Of a stretch of 8,224 nt of DNA, positions 1 to 7,159 are shown piece by piece (within the stretch, counting starts at the first letter, position 1; every line of letters starts with the position of its first letter). The position numbers and the translations under genes are program-made. Origin of the DNA: Legionella genomosp. 1 (lineage in GTDB: Bacteria; Pseudomonadota; Gammaproteobacteria; Legionellales; Legionellaceae); assembly GCA_945901965.1 (NCBI GenBank), contig CAMDMN010000085.1, positions 1 through 8,224 of the forward strand, given 5' to 3'. The notes under the pieces are model-generated. The model was not told the origin of the DNA and did not search any database. It saw nothing but the letters and a program-made list of their open reading frames with translations.

Positions 1-42
1 AGATATTTATGGGATCCGCTTAATAAAAATAAGGTTAATTAT

Positions 43-1521
43 ATGTTAACAGAAGATAGAATAGACCATTTTTTAAAACAAATTGAAGCAGCGACAAAAG
101 CTTTACAGCATTATAAACCTGAGACTCATCTATATAATTTAGAAGCCCACCTTACATTACAACAACTAAAGAAAACGTTATCACAAAAGCCAATAAATCC
201 AGATTTACTAAAGGAGCTTAAGTCTATTTTTAGCGCGCGCTGGTCGAATATTCAATGTACCAATATAGAATATCTCCATGACTTAACAAATCCTGCATCT
301 AAAATTTGTATAGAACTTAGTTATGAACTTGGAAGATTGTCACGAGCACCATATTTAACTATGCTCATGCCAAGTTTAGCCAAAGTAGCAAGCACTGACT
401 ATATCACCTCTTCATATAATGATGAAATTGAGCTATATGACATAGTATTATCTGATTGTGGTAAACGCATTATATCTATTTCTGATGTTCTGAGTTCTGC
501 TGATGTTGATGGGATCCTAAAACATAATTCATTATTTAGCGGAAAGGTAAAAGCTTTAAGTGACTCTGAAATTAGAAAAGTATTATCAAGACACTCTGCC
601 GTTAAAGAATTTTATGATGCTATAGAAGCACGTACAAGTTTTAAATTGCAAGGAGATACTGTAGGAGCTGCTTTAAATCGCCTGATTTCTGGCCTTCGCG
701 CGGGTGGTGTTACAGCCGGAAGAAAACTAAGCACAAAAGACAGAGGATTGGATGATAACTCTGGATATGATGCAAATACAGCTATCGTAGAATTTAGTGA
801 ATATTTAGAAACATTATCCCAAGAAACTCGTAAAATCCTCATGGATGCTCAAAAAACAGATCGCTTTGATTTTGGGCTAAATCCTCAGAAAAAGAAAGTA
901 TCTACTCTCTGGGGCAGATTAGCTCGTCCTAAAGATGCTAAATATATGGATACAAGTTATTGTGTGGAACTTGCCGCAAATCACCTAGAAGAAATCCTTA
1001 ATGAAAATCCTGGTTTATTTGACTTAGTTTCTTATGAAGGTGATGCTATTGAATCACTTGCTAAACTTGAAGAAGCTGTTGTTAAAAGCCGTGAGGCTAT
1101 GATGCTCCAACTAAAGACTATTGAAAAACATGACTATTTTGATGATGGCGGAAATCGTAATTTAATTTTAAAATTATATAAATTATTACCAGGTTTTATC
1201 TTAAGAGCTGAAGATATTGCTTTTATAGCTGATAATTATGTAGCTGTAGTTTCTAAAGGTCCTGATCTCGCTATTACTAAAGAGAGTCATGATTTAATTA
1301 AATCTATTGCAAAAAAATATTCTCCAGCAATTATTATGAAAGCTATGGAATTAATGACTGTGGAAGGTAAAAAACAATTTATAGATCTATCTGATTTTAA
1401 AGAGCCTAAAGCTGAAATTGGGTTTTTTGCAGCAGCTCCTGATGAAGAAGCTAAGTCTTCGCGCAAACGAAGAGCTGATGAAGCTGGTATGGCGCCGAAT
1501 AGAATGGCATCTTATGGTTGA
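43..1521 (+). CDS. Hypothetical protein, 492 aa; unknown family, possible secreted effector
   Basis: I do not recognise a family or catalytic motif, so no function is assigned. The ATG at 43 has an AAGG at 31-34 with 8 nt spacing, which supports this start; the frame is open to a TGA. The protein looks soluble and largely helical: no signal peptide and no clear membrane segment. Rough regions are a charged helical N-terminus (1-65), a middle part (66-220), a Gly/Arg/Lys/Asp-rich linker (219-242, GGVTAGRKLSTKDRG), a second helical part (245-450) with an aromatic/basic stretch at 288-306 (TLWGRLARPKDAKYMDTSY), and a low-complexity tail (455-492). The tail has an acidic DEE (467-469) followed by a basic SSRKRR cluster (472-477) that resembles a monopartite nuclear localisation signal. 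It is convergent with the atp operon and so is an independent transcription unit. If the organism is a Legionellales-type intracellular bacterium, a translocated effector is plausible, but this is inference only. The reading frame is certain; the role is not. Confidence 0.85.
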   Translation: MLTEDRIDHFLKQIEAATKALQHYKPETHLYNLEAHLTLQQLKKTLSQKPINPDLLKELKSIFSARWSNIQCTNIEYLHDLTNPASKICIELSYELGRLSRAPYLTMLMPSLAKVASTDYITSSYNDEIELYDIVLSDCGKRIISISDVLSSADVDGILKHNSLFSGKVKALSDSEIRKVLSRHSAVKEFYDAIEARTSFKLQGDTVGAALNRLISGLRAGGVTAGRKLSTKDRGLDDNSGYDANTAIVEFSEYLETLSQETRKILMDAQKTDRFDFGLNPQKKKVSTLWGRLARPKDAKYMDTSYCVELAANHLEEILNENPGLFDLVSYEGDAIESLAKLEEAVVKSREAMMLQLKTIEKHDYFDDGGNRNLILKLYKLLPGFILRAEDIAFIADNYVAVVSKGPDLAITKESHDLIKSIAKKYSPAIIMKAMELMTVEGKKQFIDLSDFKEPKAEIGFFAAAPDEEAKSSRKRRADEAGMAPNRMASYG

Positions 1522-1546
1522 TTTATGTACCACCCAATGTGGAATT

Positions 1547-1577
1547 GGTGGGCACGCTATCGCTTTGCCCACCCTAC
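1547..1577 (-). repeat. REP-like unit A (GTAG + GGTGGGCA hairpin)
   Basis: The arms GGTGGGCA (1547-1554) and TGCCCACC (1566-1573) form a perfect 8-bp stem with an 11-nt loop. CTAC follows directly at 1574-1577, so on the minus strand the unit reads GTAG then the hairpin. A GTAG (or GGAG) tetranucleotide at the 5' foot of a hairpin is the known signature of REP sequences moved by RAYT (TnpA-REP, Y1) transposases. From memory, hairpins with GGTGGGCA...TGCCCACCCTACG occur dispersed in many proteobacterial genomes. Confidence 0.65.
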
Positions 1578-1586
1578 GAAAGTAGC

Positions 1587-1650
1587 GTAGCCTGGTTGCT
1601 TGCAACCAGGATCTCAATTATGAAACCCTGGTTGCAAGCAACCAGGCTAC
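1587..1650. repeat. BIME-like pair: two inverted REP-like units B and C
   Basis: Two 24-nt arms (1587-1610 and 1627-1650) are perfect reverse complements across a 16-nt spacer. Each arm also folds alone: CCTGGTTGC and GCAACCAGG give a 9-bp stem with a 2-nt centre (1591-1610 and 1627-1646). The left arm starts with GTAG (1587-1590) and the right arm ends with CTAC (1647-1650). The pair is therefore GTAG-hairpin, spacer, hairpin-CTAC, which is the bacterial interspersed mosaic element layout. In RNA or single-stranded DNA it can form either two small hairpins or one 24-bp stem. It begins 19 nt beyond the atpC stop, so it would lie in the 3' end of the atp mRNA. Confidence 0.75.
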
Positions 1651-1669
1651 ACCAAACAATTAGGATTCG

Positions 1670-2095
1670 TTAACTGTGAAGATTCTTTCTTAATTTTTGA
1701 ATTGCGCGAAGTTGTGCTACTGCGCGTGCTAACTCAGTCGCGGCCACTGAATAATCAAGATCGGCATCTTTATTTGCGATAGCTTCTTCTGCTCGTGTTT
1801 TTGCAGCTAATGCAGCAGACTCATCAATAGAATCAGCCCTTTGCACTGCATCAGCTAACACTGTCACATAAAAAGGTTGAACCTCTAACATCCCACCAGA
1901 AACATAATAAATTTCTTCTTGGCCACCGGGAAGTGTGATTCTAATCTCCCCGGGTTTAAGAATAGTCAATAATGGGGCGTGTCCAGGCGCGATACCAATT
2001 TCTCCAAGCTCGCCAGTAGCTACGACCATTTCTACAATGCCTGAAAAAATTTCCTGCTCAGCGCTTACAATATCTAAATGTGTAGTTATAGCCAT
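1670..2095 (-). CDS. atpC: F1Fo ATP synthase epsilon subunit
   Basis: This is the central-stalk foot of F1; it contacts gamma and the c ring, and in many bacteria its C-terminal helices restrain ATP hydrolysis. The product is 141 residues (E. coli 139) and aligns from its first residues (MAITTHLDIVSAEQ against MAMTYHLDVVSAEQ). The N-terminal beta-sandwich, with GELGIAPGHAPLLT (about 31-44) and a GGMLEVQP stretch, is followed by a Glu/Ala/Lys-rich helical hairpin ending in AQLRAIQKLRKNLHS. A GTG codon at 2110 would add five residues and overlap the atpD stop. I chose the ATG at 2095 because it matches the family start and has TGAGG at 2105-2109 with 9 nt spacing. It is the last gene of the operon, and the REP-like repeats follow it. 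Confidence 0.97.
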   Translation of the reverse strand: MAITTHLDIVSAEQEIFSGIVEMVVATGELGEIGIAPGHAPLLTILKPGEIRITLPGGQEEIYYVSGGMLEVQPFYVTVLADAVQRADSIDESAALAAKTRAEEAIANKDADLDYSVAATELARAVAQLRAIQKLRKNLHS

Positions 2096-2106
2096 ATCTA
2101 ACTGCC

Positions 2107-3483
2107 TCACAGAGTTTTAGCTTTAGCAACCGCTTCTTCTATATTACCAACCATATAAAATGCTTGCTCAGGCAAGTCATCATATTCACCAGCTAAAATA
2201 CCTTTAAACCCTTTGATAGTATCTTTAAGTGATACATATTTACCAGGAGAGCCTGTAAATACTTCAGCTACGAAAAATGGCTGTGACAAGAAGCGCTGGA
2301 TTTTACGTGCGCGAGTTACAACACGTTTATCATCTTCAGATAATTCATCCATACCAAGAATTGCAATAATATCTTTCAATTCTTTATATCGTTGCAAAGT
2401 TTGCTGTACGCGTCGCGCAGTATCATAATGATCTTGACCAACAATTAATGGATCTAATTGACGTGAAGTAGAGTCAAGTGGATCAACTGCAGGATAAATA
2501 CCTAACTCAGCAATTTGCCGTGACAATACAACTGTTGCATCTAAGTGCGCAAAAGTAGTTGCAGGTGATGGATCTGTTAAGTCATCTGCTGGCACATATA
2601 CTGCTTGAATAGATGTAATCGACCCTGTTTTAGTTGAAGTAATACGCTCTTGTAACATACCCATTTCTTCAGCTAAAGTTGGCTGATAACCTACAGCTGA
2701 AGGCATACGGCCTAATAATGCAGATACTTCAACGCCAGCTAGTGTATAACGATAAATATTATCAATAAATAATAATACATCTCGGCCTTCATCACGGAAT
2801 TTTTCAGCCATAGTTAAGCCAGTTAAAGCAACACGTAAACGGTTACCTGGTGGCTCATTCATCTGACCATAAACTAATGATACTTTATCTAAAACATTAG
2901 AATCTTTCATTTCATGATAGAAGTCATTACCTTCACGTGTACGCTCACCAACACCTGCGAACACTGAATATCCACTATGTTCAATAGCGATATTACGAAT
3001 CAATTCCATCATATTTACGGTTTTACCAACACCCGCACCACCGAAAAGACCAACTTTACCACCTTTAGCAAATGGGCAAAGTAAATCGATAACTTTAATA
3101 CCAGTTTCTAATAATTCTTGGCTACCAGCTTGTTCTTCATAGCTTGGTGGTTTACGATGAATTGACCAATGCTCTTCAGCATCAATAGGGCCTGCATCAT
3201 CAATTGGACGGCCTAAAACGTCCATTATTCTACCTAAAGTTTTAGTACCGACAGGTACTTGGATAGGCTTACCAGTATTTTCAGCTTTAAGACCGCGCTT
3301 AATACCATCGGTGGTACCCATGGCTATAGTGCGAACTACGCCATCACCTAGCTGCTGCTGCACTTCAAATACCAAACCACCTTCAACTAATTTCAGTGCG
3401 TCGTTTATTTTTGGCACAGCATCACGTTCAAATTCAACGTCAACTACGGCACCAATTACTTGCACAACTGTTCCTAAGCTCAT
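2107..3483 (-). CDS. atpD: F1Fo ATP synthase beta subunit (catalytic)
   Basis: Catalytic subunit of the alpha3beta3 head in the cytoplasm; it makes ATP from ADP and phosphate as gamma rotates. At 458 residues it is close to E. coli (460) and nearly collinear with it. Visible are the N-terminal beta-barrel (about 1-75), the Walker A loop GGAGVGKT (148-155), the catalytic glutamate in GVGERTREGND (E180, R181; E. coli E181/R182), Walker B RDVLLFID (234-241), the ALLGRMPSAVGYQPTL segment (256-270), and the DELSED loop at 379-384 that meets gamma and epsilon. No key residue is missing. The ATG is preceded by GAGGG about 7 nt upstream and lies 11 nt after the atpG stop. The atpC start follows 11 nt after its own stop. 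Confidence 0.99.
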   Translation of the reverse strand: MSLGTVVQVIGAVVDVEFERDAVPKINDALKLVEGGLVFEVQQQLGDGVVRTIAMGTTDGIKRGLKAENTGKPIQVPVGTKTLGRIMDVLGRPIDDAGPIDAEEHWSIHRKPPSYEEQAGSQELLETGIKVIDLLCPFAKGGKVGLFGGAGVGKTVNMMELIRNIAIEHSGYSVFAGVGERTREGNDFYHEMKDSNVLDKVSLVYGQMNEPPGNRLRVALTGLTMAEKFRDEGRDVLLFIDNIYRYTLAGVEVSALLGRMPSAVGYQPTLAEEMGMLQERITSTKTGSITSIQAVYVPADDLTDPSPATTFAHLDATVVLSRQIAELGIYPAVDPLDSTSRQLDPLIVGQDHYDTARRVQQTLQRYKELKDIIAILGMDELSEDDKRVVTRARKIQRFLSQPFFVAEVFTGSPGKYVSLKDTIKGFKGILAGEYDDLPEQAFYMVGNIEEAVAKAKTL

Positions 3484-3494
3484 TATTTACCCTC

Positions 3495-4361
3495 TTATAA
3501 AGCGGCTGCACCACCGACAATTTCCGCTAACTCTTGTGTAATTGCGGCCTGTCGGGCTTTGTTATAAATCAATTGGAATTCTTTAATTAGATCGCCTGCG
3601 TTATCTGTAGCACTCTTCATGGCGATCATTTTTGCTGCCTGCTCACAGGCAATATTCTCAACTACTGCTTGATAAACTTGAAGCTCAATATAACGCTCCA
3701 ATAATTCATCAAGTAATTCTTTAGCATCAGGTTCATAAATATAATCCCAATGATGACCTAATAAACTACTATCTTCTTCAGATATTGGTAGTGGTAATAA
3801 TTGTTTAACTATTGGCGTTTGCGTCATTGTATTAACAAATTCGTTATATACAACATGTAAAGCATCAATTTCACCTTGGTAAAAAGCATCTAACATAACC
3901 TTTACCGCGCCAATTAAATCTTTAACTCCTGGGGTGTCACCTAAATGATCAACCGCAGCAACAACACGTCCACCAACTCGCTTAAAAAAGGCCTGGCCCT
4001 TACGACCAATTACACAGATATCAATTTCTTTACCCTCAGCATGCCAAGGACGCATAGTAGAAATTGTTTCTCGGAGTAAATTAGCATTTAAACCACCGCA
4101 TAAACCACGATCTGAAGTTACAACAATCATGCCAATTCGTTTAACTTCACGTTTGGTCATAAAAGGATGATGATATTCAGAATTAGCACGAGCAATATGC
4201 TTAACAACATCATAAATTTTAGTTGCATAAGGCTTAGACGCACGCATTCTTTCTTGCGTCTTACGCATCTTTGATGCAGCTACCATTTCCATCGCTCGTG
4301 TAATTTTTTGCGTGTTTTTAATACTCGCAATCTTCGAACGTATCTCTTTCGCTCCAGCCAT
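3495..4361 (-). CDS. atpG: F1Fo ATP synthase gamma subunit
   Basis: The rotor shaft: its N- and C-terminal helices form the coiled coil inside the alpha3beta3 head and transmit c-ring rotation to the catalytic sites. It has 288 residues (E. coli 287). The N-terminus MAGAKEIRSKIASIKNTQK and the AMEMVAASKMRK stretch (23-34) are almost identical to the family. The central Rossmann-like domain carries SDRGLCGGLN (83-92), and the C-terminal helix ends YNKARQAAITQELAEIVGG. The start has AGGTGA upstream with 9 nt spacing. The unusual point is the upstream gap: 198 nt from the atpA stop, holding an inverted repeat, whereas the gap is about 50 nt in E. coli from memory. This could change the yield of gamma and the two genes after it. 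Confidence 0.98.
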   Translation of the reverse strand: MAGAKEIRSKIASIKNTQKITRAMEMVAASKMRKTQERMRASKPYATKIYDVVKHIARANSEYHHPFMTKREVKRIGMIVVTSDRGLCGGLNANLLRETISTMRPWHAEGKEIDICVIGRKGQAFFKRVGGRVVAAVDHLGDTPGVKDLIGAVKVMLDAFYQGEIDALHVVYNEFVNTMTQTPIVKQLLPLPISEEDSSLLGHHWDYIYEPDAKELLDELLERYIELQVYQAVVENIACEQAAKMIAMKSATDNAGDLIKEFQLIYNKARQAAITQELAEIVGGAAAL

Positions 4362-4559
4362 AGATATACTTCACCTTTTAAACTTTAAAATTCTGTAAGC
4401 CTGTGGGTTTAATTACCGCACATTTGCTTAATAAACTAATTTAATGTCATTGCGAGTATTAGCGAAGCAATCCAGCGTCATTTAAGGCCACTGGATTGCT
4501 TCGCTATGCTTGCAATGACGAAAGATAGTGTAAATAGAACACTACCTAACCCACTAATA
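4362..4559 (-). other. atpA-atpG intergenic region, longest gap in the operon
   Basis: This 198-nt gap lies inside the operon, downstream of the atpA stop and upstream of atpG. It contains the palindromic repeat at 4446-4519 and, closer to atpA, a small 6-bp hairpin (TAGTGT at 4526-4531 with ACACTA at 4539-4544, 7-nt loop). The remaining 84 nt before atpG are AT-rich and carry only its ribosome binding site near the start codon. I could not make out a convincing -35/-10 pair, so an internal promoter is possible but not supported. Confidence 0.7.
4446..4519. repeat. Inverted repeat of GTCATTGC...GCAATGAC type
   Basis: A 30-nt left arm (4446-4475, starts GTCATTGCGAG, ends AGCGAAGCAATCCAG) and a 29-nt right arm (4491-4519) are near-perfect reverse complements, with a one-base gap and three mismatches in the middle of the arm. 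The spacer is 15 nt. The inner 15 bp of the stem (AGCGAAGCAATCCAG) and the outer 8 bp (GTCATTGC) are perfect. From memory, dispersed repeats starting GTCATTGCGAG and containing GAAGCAATCCAG are common in several bacterial groups, so this is likely a small non-autonomous or REP-like element that landed in the atp operon. It lacks the GTAG foot of the repeats near 1.6 kb and so is a different family. It would be a long stem in the atp mRNA. Confidence 0.8.
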
Positions 4560-6113
4560 TTACCAACCACCTGTTTTTTTAAAATCAGTAACAGCGGCTT
4601 TTAATTGACCTTCAATTTCATCATCATAAGCGCCAGCTTCATTGATTTTATTCATAAGTTTTGCGTGTGTTGTACGCATATAAGATTGTATTGAAGCTTC
4701 AAAAGATGATACTTCAGCAACCGGTACATCATCTAGATAACCTTTTTCTACGATAAATAACGATACTGCCATTTGTGCAACAGAAAATGGATAGTATTGT
4801 TTTTGTTTCATAAGCTCAGTAATACGCTGTCCACGTTCAAGTTGTTTACGAGTTGCGTCATCTAAATCTGAAGCAAATTGAGAAAAGGCTTCGAGCTCTC
4901 TAAATTGCGCTAAAGCTAGGCGTGTTCCACCACCTAATTTTTTCATGATTTTGGTTTGTGCAGCTCCGCCCACGCGTGATACTGAAAGACCTGAGTTAAT
5001 CGCTGGTCGCACACCTGAATTAAATAAATCAACGTCTAAGAAAATCTGGCCGTCAGTAATGGAAATAACGTTTGTTGGAACAAATGCTGACACGTCCCCT
5101 GCCTGAGTTTCAATAATTGGTAACGCAGTTAATGAGCCAGTTTTACCTTTGACTTCGCCATTAGTTAAACGCTCAACTTCTTCTGCATTAATACGCGCGG
5201 CTCGCTCAAGTAGGCGCGAATGCAAATAGAAAATATCTCCAGGATAAGCTTCTCGACCTGGTGGGCGACGTAATAATAGTGAAATCTGGCGATATGCCCA
5301 TGCTTGTTTTGTTAAATCATCATAAACAATAAGCGCATTTTCACCGCGCTCCATAAAGTATTCGCCCATAGCACAACCTGAGTATGGGGCAATAAATTGC
5401 ATCGCTGCTGAATCTGAAGCACCAGCCACAACAACAACAGTATGTTCTAACGCGCCATGCTCTTCTAATTTACGGACAATCGACGCAACTGAAGATGCCT
5501 TTTGACCAATAGCTACATAAACACATTTAACGCCAGTGCCTTTTTGGTTGATAATAGCATCGAGTGCAATAGCTGTTTTACCAGTTTGTCTATCACCAAT
5601 AATAAGCTCACGCTGACCGCGGCCAACAGGAATCATAGCATCAATAGCTTTTAATCCGGTTTGTACAGGCTCATCAACTGATTTACGAGCAATAACTCCA
5701 GGAGCTACTTTTTCAATCGGAGACAAAGAATGTTCTCCTATTGGCCCTTTACCATCTATAGGATTACCTAAACCATCTACCACGCGGCCTAATAAAGCGG
5801 GACCAACTGGAACTTCAAGAATTCTACCAGTACACTTACCTTTTTGACCTTCACTAAGGCTAGTAGCATCACCTAGAATTACGGCACCTACTGAATCACG
5901 CTCTAAGTTAAGTGCAAGACCATAAATATTGCCAGGGAACTCAATCATTTCTCCCTGCATAACATCAGCTAAACCGTGAAGGCGGACAATACCATCTTTT
6001 AGACTTACGATGGTTCCTTCATTACGAGCTTCAGATACAACCTTAAACTCTTCAATTTTAGATCTAATTAATTCGCTGATTTCAGCTGGATTTAACGCTA
6101 TTTGTTCTGACAT
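4560..6113 (-). CDS. atpA: F1Fo ATP synthase alpha subunit
   Basis: Non-catalytic nucleotide-binding subunit of the F1 head; it supplies the arginine finger to the beta active sites. The product is 517 residues (E. coli 513), the extra four being at the N-terminus. The conserved NPAEISELI and VVSEARNEGTI segments are followed by the beta-barrel, the Walker A motif GDRQTGKT (173-180), the LLLRRPPGREAYPGD stretch (279-293), and SVSRVGGAAQ with the catalytic R380 (equivalent to E. coli R376). The C-terminal helical bundle ends in DFKKTGGW. The ATG has AGAGGA with about 8 nt spacing and lies 17 nt after the atpH stop. No truncation or missing residue is seen. Confidence 0.99.
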   Translation of the reverse strand: MSEQIALNPAEISELIRSKIEEFKVVSEARNEGTIVSLKDGIVRLHGLADVMQGEMIEFPGNIYGLALNLERDSVGAVILGDATSLSEGQKGKCTGRILEVPVGPALLGRVVDGLGNPIDGKGPIGEHSLSPIEKVAPGVIARKSVDEPVQTGLKAIDAMIPVGRGQRELIIGDRQTGKTAIALDAIINQKGTGVKCVYVAIGQKASSVASIVRKLEEHGALEHTVVVVAGASDSAAMQFIAPYSGCAMGEYFMERGENALIVYDDLTKQAWAYRQISLLLRRPPGREAYPGDIFYLHSRLLERAARINAEEVERLTNGEVKGKTGSLTALPIIETQAGDVSAFVPTNVISITDGQIFLDVDLFNSGVRPAINSGLSVSRVGGAAQTKIMKKLGGGTRLALAQFRELEAFSQFASDLDDATRKQLERGQRITELMKQKQYYPFSVAQMAVSLFIVEKGYLDDVPVAEVSSFEASIQSYMRTTHAKLMNKINEAGAYDDEIEGQLKAAVTDFKKTGGW

Positions 6114-6130
6114 GAAATTTATCCTCTAAA

Positions 6131-6679
6131 TTACGCGGCCAAATTAGTTTTAAGTTTATTTAATTTAGCTCGCACTGAGCCATCTATAACTAAATCACCA
6201 GCAGAAATAACTGCGCCACCTAATAGTGACTTATCAATAGTTAGATCTAATGTGACTTCTCGTTGTAAACGCTGACTTAGTGACTTCTTTAAATTAAGTT
6301 CCTGTTTAGAGCTTAATTTTTGAAAAGATCTAACTTTTGCTATTAAAGTTTTTTCTTGTAAAGCTCTTAGCTCTTCATATTGGGCATATATATAAGGCAA
6401 GACCTGTAACCTTTTATTAACAGCCAAAAGTCTAATGAAATTTTCAACTATATTCATTTCTTGTTTACGCTTTGCTTTAATGCTTACAGCTAGCAACAAC
6501 TGCACCTGTTGCTCAATAGTTACAGAAGGATTAGTAATGAATTCCATCGTATCTTGCAAAGAAACCACTTGAGCCAAGTCATATAATGTTCCTGACCATA
6601 ATGCTAAATGCTTATTCGCTAGCGCATGTTCAAAAATTGCTTTGGCATAAGGTCTTGCTATTGTGATTGCATCTGACAT
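6131..6679 (-). CDS. atpH: F1Fo ATP synthase delta subunit
   Basis: A stator subunit that sits on top of F1 and joins the alpha N-terminus to subunit b. It has 182 residues (E. coli 177). The family signature ARPYAKAIFEHA lies at 8-19, the N-terminal six-helix domain covers about residues 1-105, and the C-terminal domain contains the typical DLTIDKSLLGGAVISAGDLVIDGSVRAKL segment in two parts near 148-176. A TTG codon at 6694 would add MKIFD inside the end of atpF. I chose the ATG at 6679 because it matches the family N-terminus (MSDAITIARPY) and lies 1 nt after the atpF stop with a weak GAAG site 9 nt upstream. The near-overlap suggests translational coupling to atpF. It is the least conserved subunit here, as is normal for the family. 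Confidence 0.96.
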   Translation of the reverse strand: MSDAITIARPYAKAIFEHALANKHLALWSGTLYDLAQVVSLQDTMEFITNPSVTIEQQVQLLLAVSIKAKRKQEMNIVENFIRLLAVNKRLQVLPYIYAQYEELRALQEKTLIAKVRSFQKLSSKQELNLKKSLSQRLQREVTLDLTIDKSLLGGAVISAGDLVIDGSVRAKLNKLKTNLAA

Positions 6680-6680
6680 A

Positions 6681-7151
6681 TCAAAGATCTTCAATTAAGT
6701 TATCAAGAAGCGCTGAATTTGCCTCTTTATCAATTTCACGCTGTAATATTCTTTCAGCACCTGCAATAGCTAATGTTGCCACTTGCTTACGTAAGTCATC
6801 TTTCGCCCGATTAACTTCTTGAGAAATTTGATCTTTTGCGATTTTTGCGAGCTTAATTGATTCCTGACGTGCTTCTTCTTTAGCAGCATCAACTATTTGT
6901 GCCGAGCGTTGATTAGCCTTATCAAGAAGGTCTGAGGCATCTACCTTTGCTTGCTTCATTTCATCTTTTGCACGAAGCTGAGCCAGCTCTAACTCTTTAC
7001 GTCCGCGTTCTGCAGCAGCAATACCGTCTGCAATTTTTTCTTGTCTTTCTTCAAGTGCTTTAGACAAAGGCGGCCATACAAATTTCATGGTAAACAATAC
7101 AAATACAAAGAAAACCAGCATTTGTACGACCAATGTTAAATTAATATCCAA
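6681..7151 (-). CDS. atpF: F1Fo ATP synthase subunit b, TTG start
   Basis: Peripheral stalk: one N-terminal membrane helix anchors it and a long helical coiled coil runs up to delta and alpha. With the chosen start it has 156 residues, equal to E. coli. The membrane helix is at about 5-24 (LTLVVQMLVFFVFVLF), followed by the conserved KFVWPPL, R36 (same position as E. coli bR36), a charged Ala/Glu/Lys-rich dimerisation helix (about 34-125), and the RKQVATLAIAGAERIL delta-binding part. No ATG is available near the start. TTG codons occur at 7157 and 7151. The AGAGGAG site at 7160-7166 is only 2 nt from the first but 8 nt from the second, and the second gives the DINLTL N-terminus I recall from Legionella. 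I therefore place the start at 7151. The stop is 1 nt before atpH. Confidence 0.93.
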   Translation of the reverse strand: MDINLTLVVQMLVFFVFVLFTMKFVWPPLSKALEERQEKIADGIAAAERGRKELELAQLRAKDEMKQAKVDASDLLDKANQRSAQIVDAAKEEARQESIKLAKIAKDQISQEVNRAKDDLRKQVATLAIAGAERILQREIDKEANSALLDNLIEDL

Positions 7152-7159
7152 GGTCAATT

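Larger units (their letters stand above)
1522..1669. other. Convergent intergenic region filled with REP-like hairpins
   Basis: This 148-bp gap separates the stop of the plus-strand hypothetical gene from the stop of atpC. It holds three hairpin units (1547-1577, 1587-1610, 1627-1650) and no open frame of interest. Its hairpin stems are much more GC-rich than the flanking genes. No run of T follows a hairpin on either strand, so a classical intrinsic terminator is not seen. The paired palindromes may still limit read-through between the two convergent units. Confidence 0.8.

Noticed and set aside
612..842. Open frame on the minus strand opposite the hypothetical gene
   Set aside because: It is antisense to a longer, well-started gene and has no recognisable protein features.
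1587..1650. The large palindrome as an intrinsic (rho-independent) terminator
   Set aside because: No T run follows it on either strand, and the GTAG feet and internal two-hairpin structure fit a REP/BIME better. Some termination effect is still possible.
2096..2110. GTG at 2110 as the atpC start
   Set aside because: It overlaps the atpD stop and adds five residues absent from the family. The ATG at 2095 has a well-placed TGAGG and matches the family N-terminus.
4362..4445. Internal promoter for atpG
   Set aside because: The stretch is AT-rich, but no -35/-10 pair with acceptable spacing could be picked out.
6680..6694. TTG at 6694 as the atpH start
   Set aside because: It lies inside atpF and adds five residues before the conserved start. 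The ATG at 6679 matches the family.
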